A stretch of 6,741 nucleotides of DNA from Clostridia bacterium (GCA_017935825.1 JAGBGW010000192.1:1-6741), one strand, 5' to 3'. Positions 1-5,632 are shown, counted from the first letter of the stretch. Notes: generated by a model not told the origin, from the letters alone. Translations and numbers: made by a program.

Positions 1-96
1 GCTTGTTCAGCATGGTCGCGCTTGATGCTTGTTCAGCATGGTCGCGCTTGATGCTTGTTCAGCATGGTCGCGCTTGATGCTTGTTCAGCATGGTCG
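1..96. repeat. 26-bp tandem repeat array, 3 full copies plus 18 bp, open at left edge
   Basis: Identical 26-bp units begin at 1, 27, 53 and 79; the fourth copy matches for 18 bp and ends at 96. There are no mismatches between copies, which points to recent expansion or ongoing slippage. Across each junction the sequence ATGCT-TGTTC-AGCAT forms a small inverted repeat (5-bp stem, 5-nt loop). The unit length is not a multiple of 3, so a reading frame crossing the array changes frame from unit to unit. Because the array starts at base 1, its true copy number is unknown. There are no spacers, so it is not a CRISPR array. Confidence 0.95.
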
Positions 97-206
97 GCAA
101 ATCCTCGCCGCTTCGCGGCTTGCATTTGCCTCCCCCGTTTCCTAAAAAACGGCGCTGAGGTTCGATCATCAAACGTCAAATAACAAACAAACGCAAAACA
201 GCACAT
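33..206 (-). CDS. possible small ORF, 57 aa, ending inside the tandem repeat
   Basis: An ATG at 206-204 follows a good ribosome binding site (AGGGGAG at 220-214, 7-nt gap) and a convincing promoter about 60 bases further upstream. The predicted peptide starts MCCFAFVCYLTFDDR, then becomes basic (FFRKRGRQMQAAKRRG), and its last 22 or so residues are encoded by the 26-bp repeats, ending ARPC-stop. I recognise no domain. The N-terminal dozen residues are cysteine-rich and hydrophobic, but too short for a confident membrane segment. The C-terminal half overlaps a strong palindrome, so the coding sense may be incidental to RNA or DNA structure. A longer in-frame version from a TTG at 263 is unlikely, because that codon lies in the -10 element. 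The start signals are real-looking; the protein is doubtful. Confidence 0.3.
   Translation of the reverse strand: MCCFAFVCYLTFDDRTSAPFFRKRGRQMQAAKRRGFADHAEQASSATMLNKHQARPC
96..130. repeat. nested palindrome (two-tier stem-loop)
   Basis: The outer arms GGCAAAT (96-102) and ATTTGCC (124-130) are perfectly complementary. Inside them, GCCGC (107-111) and GCGGC (115-119) pair around a TTC loop. The two tiers are separated by symmetric 4-nt internal loops (103-106 and 120-123). It abuts the tandem array directly and lies within the presumed leftward transcript. A second, smaller hairpin lies just beside it: CCGTTT (135-140) and AAACGG (147-152). There is no U-tract downstream in the leftward direction, so it does not look like an intrinsic terminator. 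It may be a structured RNA segment or part of a repetitive palindromic element. Confidence 0.7.
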
Positions 207-213
207 ACCGTAT

Positions 214-220
214 CTCCCCT
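214..220 (-). promoter_or_regulatory. ribosome binding site for the 57-aa ORF
   Basis: On the minus strand this reads AGGGGAG, 7 nt before the ATG at 206. The match and spacing are good, and this is the main reason to prefer 206 as the start if the ORF is translated. Confidence 0.45.
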
Positions 221-262
221 TGTCAACGGATATGCGTGATTCTGCTCTGTCTGTATGATTCA

Positions 263-292
263 ATTATACTATATATGTGTTTTATTTTTCAA
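263..292 (-). promoter_or_regulatory. sigma-A-type promoter reading leftward
   Basis: On the minus strand, TTGAAA (292-287, 5 of 6 to consensus) is followed after 18 bp by TATAAT (268-263, perfect). The flanks are AT-rich, as expected for an UP-like context. Initiation would fall near 256, giving a leader of about 50 nt before the ATG at 206. It points away from the exporter operon, towards the palindrome and tandem repeats at the left edge. Call made by eye. Confidence 0.6.
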
Positions 293-386
293 TGATTTTT
301 TGTTTGAACGATTCAGATCGCGTTAAGGGTTTGGGACGGCGGGATGTTATCAAGCGCGTCTGACTTGACTTAAATACCGGCGTTTC

Positions 387-432
387 CACCGCATCTGTCT
401 GCTGTGCAGACGACTTTCCCGCAAGGGAAGCC
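387..432 (-). repeat. diverged CCTTCCCC-type palindromic repeat, copy 1
   Basis: It begins CACCGCATC and contains two hairpins: GTCTGC (397-402) with GCAGAC (406-411) around TGT, and TTCCC (416-420) with GGGAA (425-429) around GCAA. The order of parts matches the reverse complement of the element at 478-525 (CACC-x-CATC, variable hairpin, CTTCCC-loop-GGGAAG), so the two are inverted copies of one family. Strand is assigned relative to copy 2. The middle hairpin differs entirely in sequence from copy 2. Confidence 0.6.
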
Positions 433-477
433 TTTATACATTTTCTTTACTACACATATTAGATCAATCGCTTGCAA

Positions 478-525
478 GCCTTCCCCTTGAGGGGAAGGTG
501 CCGAACTTGTGAGGCGGATGAGGTG
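478..525 (+). repeat. CCTTCCCC-type intergenic palindromic repeat, copy 2
   Basis: A perfect 8-bp stem, CCTTCCCC (479-486) and GGGGAAGG (491-498) around TTGA, is followed by TGCCGAAC...GCGGATGAGGTG. From general knowledge this layout (stem, variable middle, GGATGAGGTG end) recurs many times in intergenic regions of gut Clostridia. No T-run follows the stem on either strand, so it is not a standard terminator. It is probably a non-autonomous or REP-like element. Confidence 0.75.
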
Positions 526-605
526 TCCCCGCGGTGATTTCCTCTTTGCAGTGCTTCCCTATCTTTGATTTTCTGTCCTGCTATAAGCTCTCAAGCCAAC
601 ATTCG

Positions 606-633
606 CGGCGGGAGCATACCCTACCGCCCTACG
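606..633 (+). repeat. CCCTACG-type short repeat, copy A
   Basis: It starts CGGCGGGAGCA and ends CCGCCCTACG, identical at both ends to copy C at 727-752. The centre differs and is longer by 2 nt. The arms GGCGG and CCGCC can pair. Confidence 0.7.
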
Positions 634-647
634 GAGCGTTGGTTTTA

Positions 648-672
648 GGGCAGGATGAATCCTGCCCCTACG
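648..672 (+). repeat. CCCTACG-type short repeat, copy B, with perfect hairpin
   Basis: GGGCAGGAT (648-656) and ATCCTGCCC (659-667) are a perfect 9-bp inverted repeat around GA, followed by CTACG. The stem sequence differs from copies A and C, but the architecture, the CCCTACG-like end and the orientation are the same. There is no T-run, so it is not an intrinsic terminator. Confidence 0.7.
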
Positions 673-726
673 GGGGGCAAAGATGGACGCTCATAGGATA
701 TTGGTTCTTTCCATCGCATTGCACGG

Positions 727-752
727 CGGCGGGAGCAAGCCCCCGCCCTACG
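727..752 (+). repeat. CCCTACG-type short repeat, copy C
   Basis: GGCGGGAGC (728-736) pairs with GCCCCCGCC (739-747) around AA with one mismatch, and is followed by CTACG. It shares its first 11 and last 10 bases with copy A. It lies just beyond the operon terminator. Confidence 0.7.
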
Positions 753-775
753 ATGGCGTCAGATATTAACCATAC

Positions 776-809
776 AAAAAGACCCTTTGCAGATGCAAAG
801 AGTCTTTTT
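776..809 (-). terminator. intrinsic terminator of the exporter operon, possibly bidirectional
   Basis: GACCCTTTGC (781-790) and GCAAAGAGTC (795-804) form a 10-bp stem around a 4-nt loop. It is flanked by AAAAA (776-780) and TTTTT (805-809), so a U-tract follows the stem in both directions. On the minus strand the single non-Watson-Crick pair is G-U; on the plus strand it is C-A, so leftward termination should be stronger. It begins 4 nt after the permease stop codon. Confidence 0.9.
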
Positions 810-813
810 GTTT

Positions 814-2076
814 TTATTCTCTTCGAAGGGCGTCGATGGGGTTGAGTTTGGAGGCCTTGACGGCAGGCAGAAGGCCAAAGACAAGACCGATCACCACGGA
901 AAACAGCGTGGCAAGTAAGATCGCAGGGACGCTGATGGCAGAGGGTGTGCCCATAAACTTACTGATGAGCTTTGCAAGCAGAAGACCTGCCGCCACGCCA
1001 AGGATGCCGCCGATGCTGGTTAGAACTGCGGCTTCCGTTAAGAACTGACCAAGAATCCTTCTTCTCCTTGCGCCGATGGCTTTTTTCAAACCGATCTCAC
1101 GGGTTCGCTCGGTGACAGAGACCAGCATGATGTTCATAACGCCGATGCCGCCCACAAGAAGCGAGATGCTTGCGATCCACACAAGCTGGCGGCTGGTGGA
1201 GGTGGTGATCTGCTGCAGCTGCTGTGCATCTTCCAGAAGGTCACGACCGCGATAGGACAGCATCATATTTTCCTGTGCAAAGGGATCGATGAGCCGTTCT
1301 GTCAGAATCTCCCCTGCCTTTTGGGAAACACGGGTCATATCGTCGGTGGTCTTTGCGCGGATGGCAACGCACTGGGGTTCATCGAAGCCATAGACGATCT
1401 GCCATGCGGAATCGGTGATGAAGATATGCCCTGCGCTTGTATCGGCATACATATAATAATCGTTGAGATTATTGATGGTGGGCTCGAACTTGTTGGAAGG
1501 CTCCACCACGCCGATGACGGTGAAGGGTTCTTTGGCAATTTCGATCACGCAGCCAATGGGATTTTTACCGCCGAAGATGGTGCTTGCGGCACGGGTGTCC
1601 AGCACGGCAAACTTGCCTGCGGAATCAAAATCCTCCTGCGTAAAGCTTTTACCATAGAGGATGTGGTAGTCGTACAGGTCAAAGTAATGGGTGTCGATGC
1701 CCGAAATGCTGCCGTTGAAAGCGGTGTTCTGATAGAACACACCTTCGCTGTAGCCACGGGTGCGGAACACGGATGCCTTATCCGCACCATCGATTTGCTC
1801 CAGCGTATTTCTTGTTACTTCATCCACGGCGCGCACGCCTGCAGGCGGCTCGGAATAGGAGAATTCCATGGGGTATTCTTCCTGATACAGCTGTACCACA
1901 ACGGCGTTGTTGCCTGCACCGATCAGGTTTTCCTTGATCTGCTCGTTGGTGCCTTTGATGGCAGAGACGATGGTGATGATGGAGGCAATGCCGATGATGA
2001 TGCCAAGCATGGTCAGGAACGAACGCAGCTTATGTGCCCAGACGCTCTGGAAGGACAGTACGATATTTTCTTTCAT
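814..2076 (-). CDS. MacB/FtsX-type ABC transporter permease
   Basis: This 420-aa protein is the transmembrane subunit of the exporter and would work as a homodimer in the cytoplasmic membrane with the ATPase encoded upstream. It shows the four-helix MacB topology: TM1 about 19-40, a large extracellular MacB-PCD-like domain about 41-297, then TM2 about 298-320, TM3 about 346-371 and TM4 about 383-406. The cytoplasmic loop after TM2 carries the family hallmark SVTERTREIGLKKAIGARRR (320-339), which in MacB-like proteins contacts the ATPase. The C-terminus KASKLNPIDALRRE is also typical, so the protein is complete. The ATG at 2076 follows AAGGAGGG with a 6-nt gap and lies 12 nt after the preceding stop. 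MacB proper has a fused N-terminal ATPase; here it is a separate gene, as in B. subtilis YknY/YknZ. These proteins use mechanotransmission rather than carrying substrate through the helices; the substrate cannot be told from sequence. Confidence 0.95.
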   Translation of the reverse strand: MKENIVLSFQSVWAHKLRSFLTMLGIIIGIASIITIVSAIKGTNEQIKENLIGAGNNAVVVQLYQEEYPMEFSYSEPPAGVRAVDEVTRNTLEQIDGADKASVFRTRGYSEGVFYQNTAFNGSISGIDTHYFDLYDYHILYGKSFTQEDFDSAGKFAVLDTRAASTIFGGKNPIGCVIEIAKEPFTVIGVVEPSNKFEPTINNLNDYYMYADTSAGHIFITDSAWQIVYGFDEPQCVAIRAKTTDDMTRVSQKAGEILTERLIDPFAQENMMLSYRGRDLLEDAQQLQQITTSTSRQLVWIASISLLVGGIGVMNIMLVSVTERTREIGLKKAIGARRRRILGQFLTEAAVLTSIGGILGVAAGLLLAKLISKFMGTPSAISVPAILLATLFSVVIGLVFGLLPAVKASKLNPIDALRRE

Positions 2077-2082
2077 AAAAGT

Positions 2083-2090
2083 CCCTCCTT
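2083..2090 (-). promoter_or_regulatory. ribosome binding site of the permease gene
   Basis: AAGGAGGG on the minus strand overlaps the stop codon of the preceding adaptor gene (TAA, 2091-2089) and sits 6 nt before the permease ATG. It is the strongest ribosome binding site in the operon and fixes the start at 2076. Confidence 0.9.
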
Positions 2091-3627
2091 AATACATGCT
2101 TTCGTAGAGCACGGAAATATCCGCCTCTTGTGCTTTTGCGCCGTCGCGGACGCTTCTTCCATAAGGGAATGCAATGCATTCTTCCAGCGTCAGACCGTCC
2201 AGAATTTTGGTGTAGCTACCCCAAAGGTTGGCGCCTGTTTTGACGTAGCGCTGTCGAAGAATGCCTTCCTCGTCCATGACGTAGACGTAGCTTCTGCCGT
2301 TTTCGGTGCGAAGGAAGCTGTTTTCAAGGTAGAAGCCGGAATCCTGCTGCAGCGTTGCGGGGGTAAGGCTCACCGATACCCACTCGTATTCCTGCAGCAT
2401 CACATCGTCGCCGATGCGCACAGTGACGGGATAAAGGGACACGTTGGTGTTGCCGGGTCCGTAGTAATAGGCGTTCTGCGTGGCGGGCATATCGCCGATC
2501 TCCACGATCTCACCCTGCAGGATTTCGCCCGTCTGCCAGGAATTGACTTCCACCATTTGCCCGACGGACAGGTCTTTCAGGTTCAGTTCGCTGACGGTGC
2601 AGTCCACGTAGAAACCACCGCCGCCGGAAAGTACGATCAAGGGTTCGCCTGCCTGACGGGCGGTTTCCTCATCGTTTACGGTGACGATGACACCATCAAA
2701 CTGGGCGGTGATCTGTCCTGTTTCAAGTTCCATGCGCATGCGTTCCAGTTCCACCTTTTCGATGCGCATCTGAATGTCCATATCCTTCAGGCTGCGGTTG
2801 ACTTCCCGTTTCATTTCTGCAATTTCAAGTGCAGTGAATCCGGAGGAATCATCCACAGGCTCCTGTTCTTCTTCCTCCTCGGGCGCTTCGGGCAGGATCG
2901 CCTCGGCATCGATCATGGAAAAAGACAGCTCACCTTCGGTATTTTTGAAGGTCATTGCCCACTGGTTGAGCACTTGTCCTTCCAGGGAATTCTCTTCTCT
3001 TGTCTGGAACACCACCCAGCACTGCTCACGTCCGCCCAAAAAGGCGGTGATCAGGCTTTGGGTGTATTCCATATGATCTTCCCCGTTTTCGTCCGCTTTG
3101 CAAATGACGATGTAGGGATTTTCCAGCGTGCCGTCGGTCTCTTCCAGAAGATAAGGGAAAAGGCTATCGTCGATGGGTGTGCGCTCTGGCTCCTCTTCTT
3201 CGGGAGTGACCACGGGCGGCACATAGGGTTTCATGTTGTTCAGCTCCTGCAGGCGCTCGCGGCAGCGGCGCATTTCCACATCCAGTTTATCGATGGCAAG
3301 TTCTTTTCTCTGCAGCTGGATGTCGGTGAGCGTGGTGTCGAAGGTGAACAGCACATCCCCTGCGCTTACATGCTGACCTTCGGTCACATGAACGCCTGTG
3401 ATGATCTGGGTTTCGGACAAATACACCGCCTGCATGTTGTCGTAGCGTACCACGCCCTCGGTCTCGTTGGCATCGCCCCAGTATTCGGTCATTGCCATGT
3501 TGGACACGGAAAATACGTTGACCGTACCGCGGGATTTTCCTGCAAAGTACAGCGCGGTGATGCCGCCGCCTATAACCAAAACGCAAGCCAAGACGATGGC
3601 GATGATCTTCTTTGCCTTGTTTTTCAT
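2089..3627 (-). CDS. membrane-anchored HlyD/MacA-like adaptor with an inserted domain in its hairpin
   Basis: This 512-aa membrane-fusion protein is the second adaptor of the exporter. An N-terminal anchor (MKNKAKKIIAIVLACVLVIG..., TM about 8-29) precedes an extracellular region. The first lipoyl half-motif is about 73-97 (VTEGQHVSAGDVLFTFD), helix 1 about 98-133, helix 2 about 264-303, the second lipoyl half about 304-334 (GQITAQFDGVIVTVN), the beta-barrel about 338-425 and a membrane-proximal domain about 430-490. Between the helices lies an unusual segment of about 130 residues: acidic linkers (EEEEPER at 143-149; EEEEEQEPVDD at 250-260) flank about 100 residues that look globular. At 512 aa it is well above the roughly 370-420 aa usual for MacA-like adaptors. 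The start is the ATG at 3627, which overlaps the ATPase stop as ATGA (GGGAG 11 nt upstream); an in-frame start at 3693 would add 22 residues inside the ATPase gene and hide the anchor. Translational coupling to the ATPase is likely. Confidence 0.9.
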   Translation of the reverse strand: MKNKAKKIIAIVLACVLVIGGGITALYFAGKSRGTVNVFSVSNMAMTEYWGDANETEGVVRYDNMQAVYLSETQIITGVHVTEGQHVSAGDVLFTFDTTLTDIQLQRKELAIDKLDVEMRRCRERLQELNNMKPYVPPVVTPEEEEPERTPIDDSLFPYLLEETDGTLENPYIVICKADENGEDHMEYTQSLITAFLGGREQCWVVFQTREENSLEGQVLNQWAMTFKNTEGELSFSMIDAEAILPEAPEEEEEQEPVDDSSGFTALEIAEMKREVNRSLKDMDIQMRIEKVELERMRMELETGQITAQFDGVIVTVNDEETARQAGEPLIVLSGGGGFYVDCTVSELNLKDLSVGQMVEVNSWQTGEILQGEIVEIGDMPATQNAYYYGPGNTNVSLYPVTVRIGDDVMLQEYEWVSVSLTPATLQQDSGFYLENSFLRTENGRSYVYVMDEEGILRQRYVKTGANLWGSYTKILDGLTLEECIAFPYGRSVRDGAKAQEADISVLYESMY

Positions 3628-4310
3628 CTTGTGCCACGCTCCCTTCTGTTGGAAAGGATGCCGTCGCGGATGTACATGATATGGTGTGCGCACTCTGCCA
3701 CTTCCTGTTCATGGGTGATCATGACGATGGAGGTGCCTGCCGCGTTGAGGGTATCGAAAATATCCATGATCTGGGCGCCGTTGGCGGTATCCAGTGCGCC
3801 TGTGGGTTCGTCAGCCAAAAGGAGCTTGGGGTCGGAGACGATGGCACGGGCGATGGCAACGCGCTGGCACTGACCGCCGGAAAGCTGACCTGCCACAAAA
3901 TTCATGCGGTCGGAAAGTCCCACTTTTTCAAGGGCTTCTGCGGCACGGGCAAGGCGTTCTTTTTTAGAAACACCTGCATAAAGCAGCGGCAAAGCCACGT
4001 TTTCCTGTGCGGAAAGTTTGGGAAGCAGGTAGAAATTCTGGAACACAAAGCCGATCTGCTTGTTGCGCACGGCGGCAAGTTTGTTGTCCGATGCGCCCTG
4101 ATAGGATTCGCCGTCCAGAAGATATTCGCCGGATGTGGGTTCGTCAAGGAAGCCCAGGATATTCATAAGCGTGGTCTTGCCCGAGCCCGAAGGACCCATG
4201 ATGGCAAGGTAATCGCCCTGTTCCATCTGCAGATTTACATCCTGCAGCACACGCACCACGTCGTGCCCCTGCGGATAGTCCTTGCAGATTTGTTTCATAT
4301 CGATCAGCAT
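3624..4310 (-). CDS. ABC exporter ATPase, MacB/LolD type
   Basis: This 228-aa nucleotide-binding subunit hydrolyses ATP on the cytoplasmic side as a dimer to drive the permease. All motifs are in place: Walker A GPSGSGKT (39-46), Q-loop Gln91 in FVFQNFYLLPKLSAQENV, ABC signature LSGGQ (143-147) within LSGGQCQRVAIARA, Walker B LLLADEP (163-169), D-loop GALD (171-174) and switch His200 in MITHE. The wording around these (NILGFLDEPTSGEYLLDG, ADEPTGALD) is typical of the MacB/LolD/YknY subgroup. The signature is followed by Cys148 where Gln is usual; this should not abolish activity. The ATG at 4310 has GGAGG 8 nt upstream, inside the last codons of the lipoprotein gene, and the intergenic gap is 3 nt. 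Its stop overlaps the next start (ATGA). Tight packing implies one mRNA and coupled translation. Confidence 0.97.
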   Translation of the reverse strand: MLIDMKQICKDYPQGHDVVRVLQDVNLQMEQGDYLAIMGPSGSGKTTLMNILGFLDEPTSGEYLLDGESYQGASDNKLAAVRNKQIGFVFQNFYLLPKLSAQENVALPLLYAGVSKKERLARAAEALEKVGLSDRMNFVAGQLSGGQCQRVAIARAIVSDPKLLLADEPTGALDTANGAQIMDIFDTLNAAGTSIVMITHEQEVAECAHHIMYIRDGILSNRRERGTR

Positions 4311-4313
4311 GGT

Positions 4314-5621
4314 TTATTCCTCCACGATGACGTTGGCCACGTCATCCACGGCGATGCCCGTATCTTCCACGGGTACATCCTCCATGGGGACGTCTTCCAT
4401 GGGAACATCTTCCGCCATATCGTCGGTCACTTCGTCTGAAGATTCCTCTTCAAAAGAAGATGCATCGTAGTAGACCACGGGCATGCCGGCTTCAAAATCA
4501 GCTTCGGGCCATGCGATGTAGTCCTCCAAAGAAAGGCCGTCGGTAATGACATAGCGGCCCAGTTCCTCATCATGGGTGCCCAGGGTGACTTCGCGCTGCT
4601 GCAGGGTGCTGTTTTTGGATGCGACCCAGATATAGGCGGAAGTATCGCCAAGGCAGACATAGCCTTCATCCACCCAAATTTCCTGCATGTCATCTTCCTG
4701 GCCGAAGTCTGCCTCGATGTAGACATGCTCACCCAGCATCAGACCTTCGGTATCTTCCAACGTGATATAGAAAGGATAATTGTTGGAATCGGTCATGGAT
4801 TCACCTTCCGCAACGGCAGAATCCATCACATAGCCGTACATTTCACCGCCTGCGGATTCGGGCTCGTCCCAAAGGATGACCTCGATGCTGCCGCGCCAGA
4901 TGGCAGAATCATCCACACGGGAGCGGATGATGACGGGCATACCTTCCATCAGTTCATAACGGTTAAGCTCGTTGACCATACCCTTGATGCGGTAAGCGCC
5001 GCTTTGCACAAGGGTGAGGGTGGGAAGTGCCTGACCGTATTCGTCGGTGCCGCCCTGCAGATTGATGGAGCGCACGTAGCCCGTAATGGGCGCGGTGACC
5101 TCGTTGTTTTCGGCAGAGGCACGCAGTGTTTCAAGCTCGGTCTTTTTGACGGAAAGGTTGTAGATGGCTTCCTTCTGGCTCAGTTCCAGATCCTGAATCT
5201 GCACGGTATAGGACAGACGGTCGGTGGTGGTGGTTGCGCTTTCACGCTCACGCTCCAGCTGATCGATCTGTTCGGCATAGACGTCGATGGAGTTGGCGAT
5301 CTGTTCCACTTCCAGCTCCGCCTTTTTGATGGTCAGTTCGATATCCGCCATGTCGTAGGTGAAAAGGACGTCGCCTTCCTGCACAAGGTCTCCCTCCTCC
5401 ACCAGCATTTCAGCGATGGTGCCGGATTCATTTTTGAAAATCTGCGTTTCCTCCTGGGACACCACAACGCCGCCGTAGCGGTTGACGGATGCGATGGGCG
5501 TTTCCATCAGCATGGCGACCTGCTGCACGGAGACTTTGCGCTCGTCTTCCCCACAGCCTGCAAGCGTGCCCAAAACAAGCACCGCACAAAGCAAAACACA
5601 AAGCAATTTCTGAACTTTCAT
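4314..5621 (-). CDS. lipoprotein membrane-fusion adaptor (MacA/YknX-like) with acidic repeat tail
   Basis: This 435-aa protein is the first gene of the operon and the first of its two adaptors. A lipoprotein signal peptide (MKVQKLLCVLLCAVLVLGTLAGC) ends in the lipobox LAGC, so Cys23 would be acylated and the protein tethered outside the membrane. Then come the first lipoyl half about 58-90 (EMLVEEGDLVQEGDVLFTYD), a coiled-coil hairpin about 92-128 and 134-172 turning at a Thr run (TTTT), the second lipoyl half about 173-205 (APITGYVRSINLQGG), a beta-barrel about 208-310 and a membrane-proximal domain about 311-385. After residue 388 a low-complexity, strongly acidic tail follows, including EDVPM-type repeats (404-420). 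The ATG at 5621 is preceded by GGGAGG, but with a rather long 11-nt gap. A likely promoter lies at 5713-5685. Its C-terminal GLSLEDYIAWPE resembles GLTLEECIAFPY in the other adaptor. MacA/YknX family membership is certain enough; the substrate is unknown. Confidence 0.93.
   Translation of the reverse strand: MKVQKLLCVLLCAVLVLGTLAGCGEDERKVSVQQVAMLMETPIASVNRYGGVVVSQEETQIFKNESGTIAEMLVEEGDLVQEGDVLFTYDMADIELTIKKAELEVEQIANSIDVYAEQIDQLERERESATTTTDRLSYTVQIQDLELSQKEAIYNLSVKKTELETLRASAENNEVTAPITGYVRSINLQGGTDEYGQALPTLTLVQSGAYRIKGMVNELNRYELMEGMPVIIRSRVDDSAIWRGSIEVILWDEPESAGGEMYGYVMDSAVAEGESMTDSNNYPFYITLEDTEGLMLGEHVYIEADFGQEDDMQEIWVDEGYVCLGDTSAYIWVASKNSTLQQREVTLGTHDEELGRYVITDGLSLEDYIAWPEADFEAGMPVVYYDASSFEEESSDEVTDDMAEDVPMEDVPMEDVPVEDTGIAVDDVANVIVEE
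4319..4323 (-). promoter_or_regulatory. ribosome binding site of the ATPase gene
   Basis: GGAGG on the minus strand lies within the last codons of the lipoprotein gene (gtg-gag-gaa-taa) and 8 nt before the ATPase ATG. It supports the 4310 start and tight coupling. Confidence 0.85.
4362..4412 (-). repeat. 15-bp in-frame repeat encoding EDVPM units
   Basis: Three near-identical 15-bp units plus a partial one encode EDVPM-EDVPM-EDVPV-ED (residues 404-420 of the lipoprotein adaptor). Being a multiple of 3, copy-number change would keep the frame. The copies differ mainly at third positions, so the array is not brand new. Confidence 0.85.
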
Positions 5622-5632
5622 GGTGGATTTTT

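Larger units (their letters stand above)
207..813. other. repeat-rich intergenic region without a convincing gene
   Basis: This gap between the leftward promoter/ORF and the exporter operon carries no ORF with a credible start, ribosome binding site or recognisable protein; the 103-codon plus-strand frame from 534 translates repeat sequence. It holds the leftward promoter and ribosome binding site (214-292), two oppositely oriented CCTTCCCC-type repeats (387-432 and 478-525), three CCCTACG-type repeats (606-752) and the operon terminator (776-809). I see nothing identifiable in 293-386, 526-605 or 673-726. Confidence 0.75.

Noticed and set aside
1..96. CRISPR-like direct repeats
   Set aside because: The units are contiguous with no spacers, and no cas gene is in the window.
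349..358. 10-bp match (ATCAAGCGCG) to the reverse complement of the tandem unit
   Set aside because: The match does not extend on either side; too short to call another repeat copy.
648..667. Perfect 9-bp hairpin as a terminator
   Set aside because: No T-run follows on either strand, and it fits the repeat family of its neighbours better.
534..845. 103-codon plus-strand frame
   Set aside because: It translates the intergenic repeats and reads through the operon terminator into the antisense of the permease gene; no credible start signal.
3577..3594. Possible lipobox (VLAC) in the second adaptor
   Set aside because: Cys15 is followed by more hydrophobic residues (VLVIGGG) and the stretch before it is too short for a signal peptide; an uncleaved transmembrane anchor fits better.
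3628..3693. Upstream in-frame start for the second adaptor
   Set aside because: It would place 22 charged, His/Arg-rich residues before the membrane anchor and overlap the ATPase gene deeply; the ATGA overlap start at 3627 gives a normal anchor.
1321..3873. 850-codon plus-strand open frame antisense to the operon
   Set aside because: It is the mirror frame of the permease, adaptor and ATPase genes. Its translation is rich in His, Gly and Phe without domains, and it has no ribosome binding site. The same applies to the plus-strand frames at 3612-4439 and 4572-5957.
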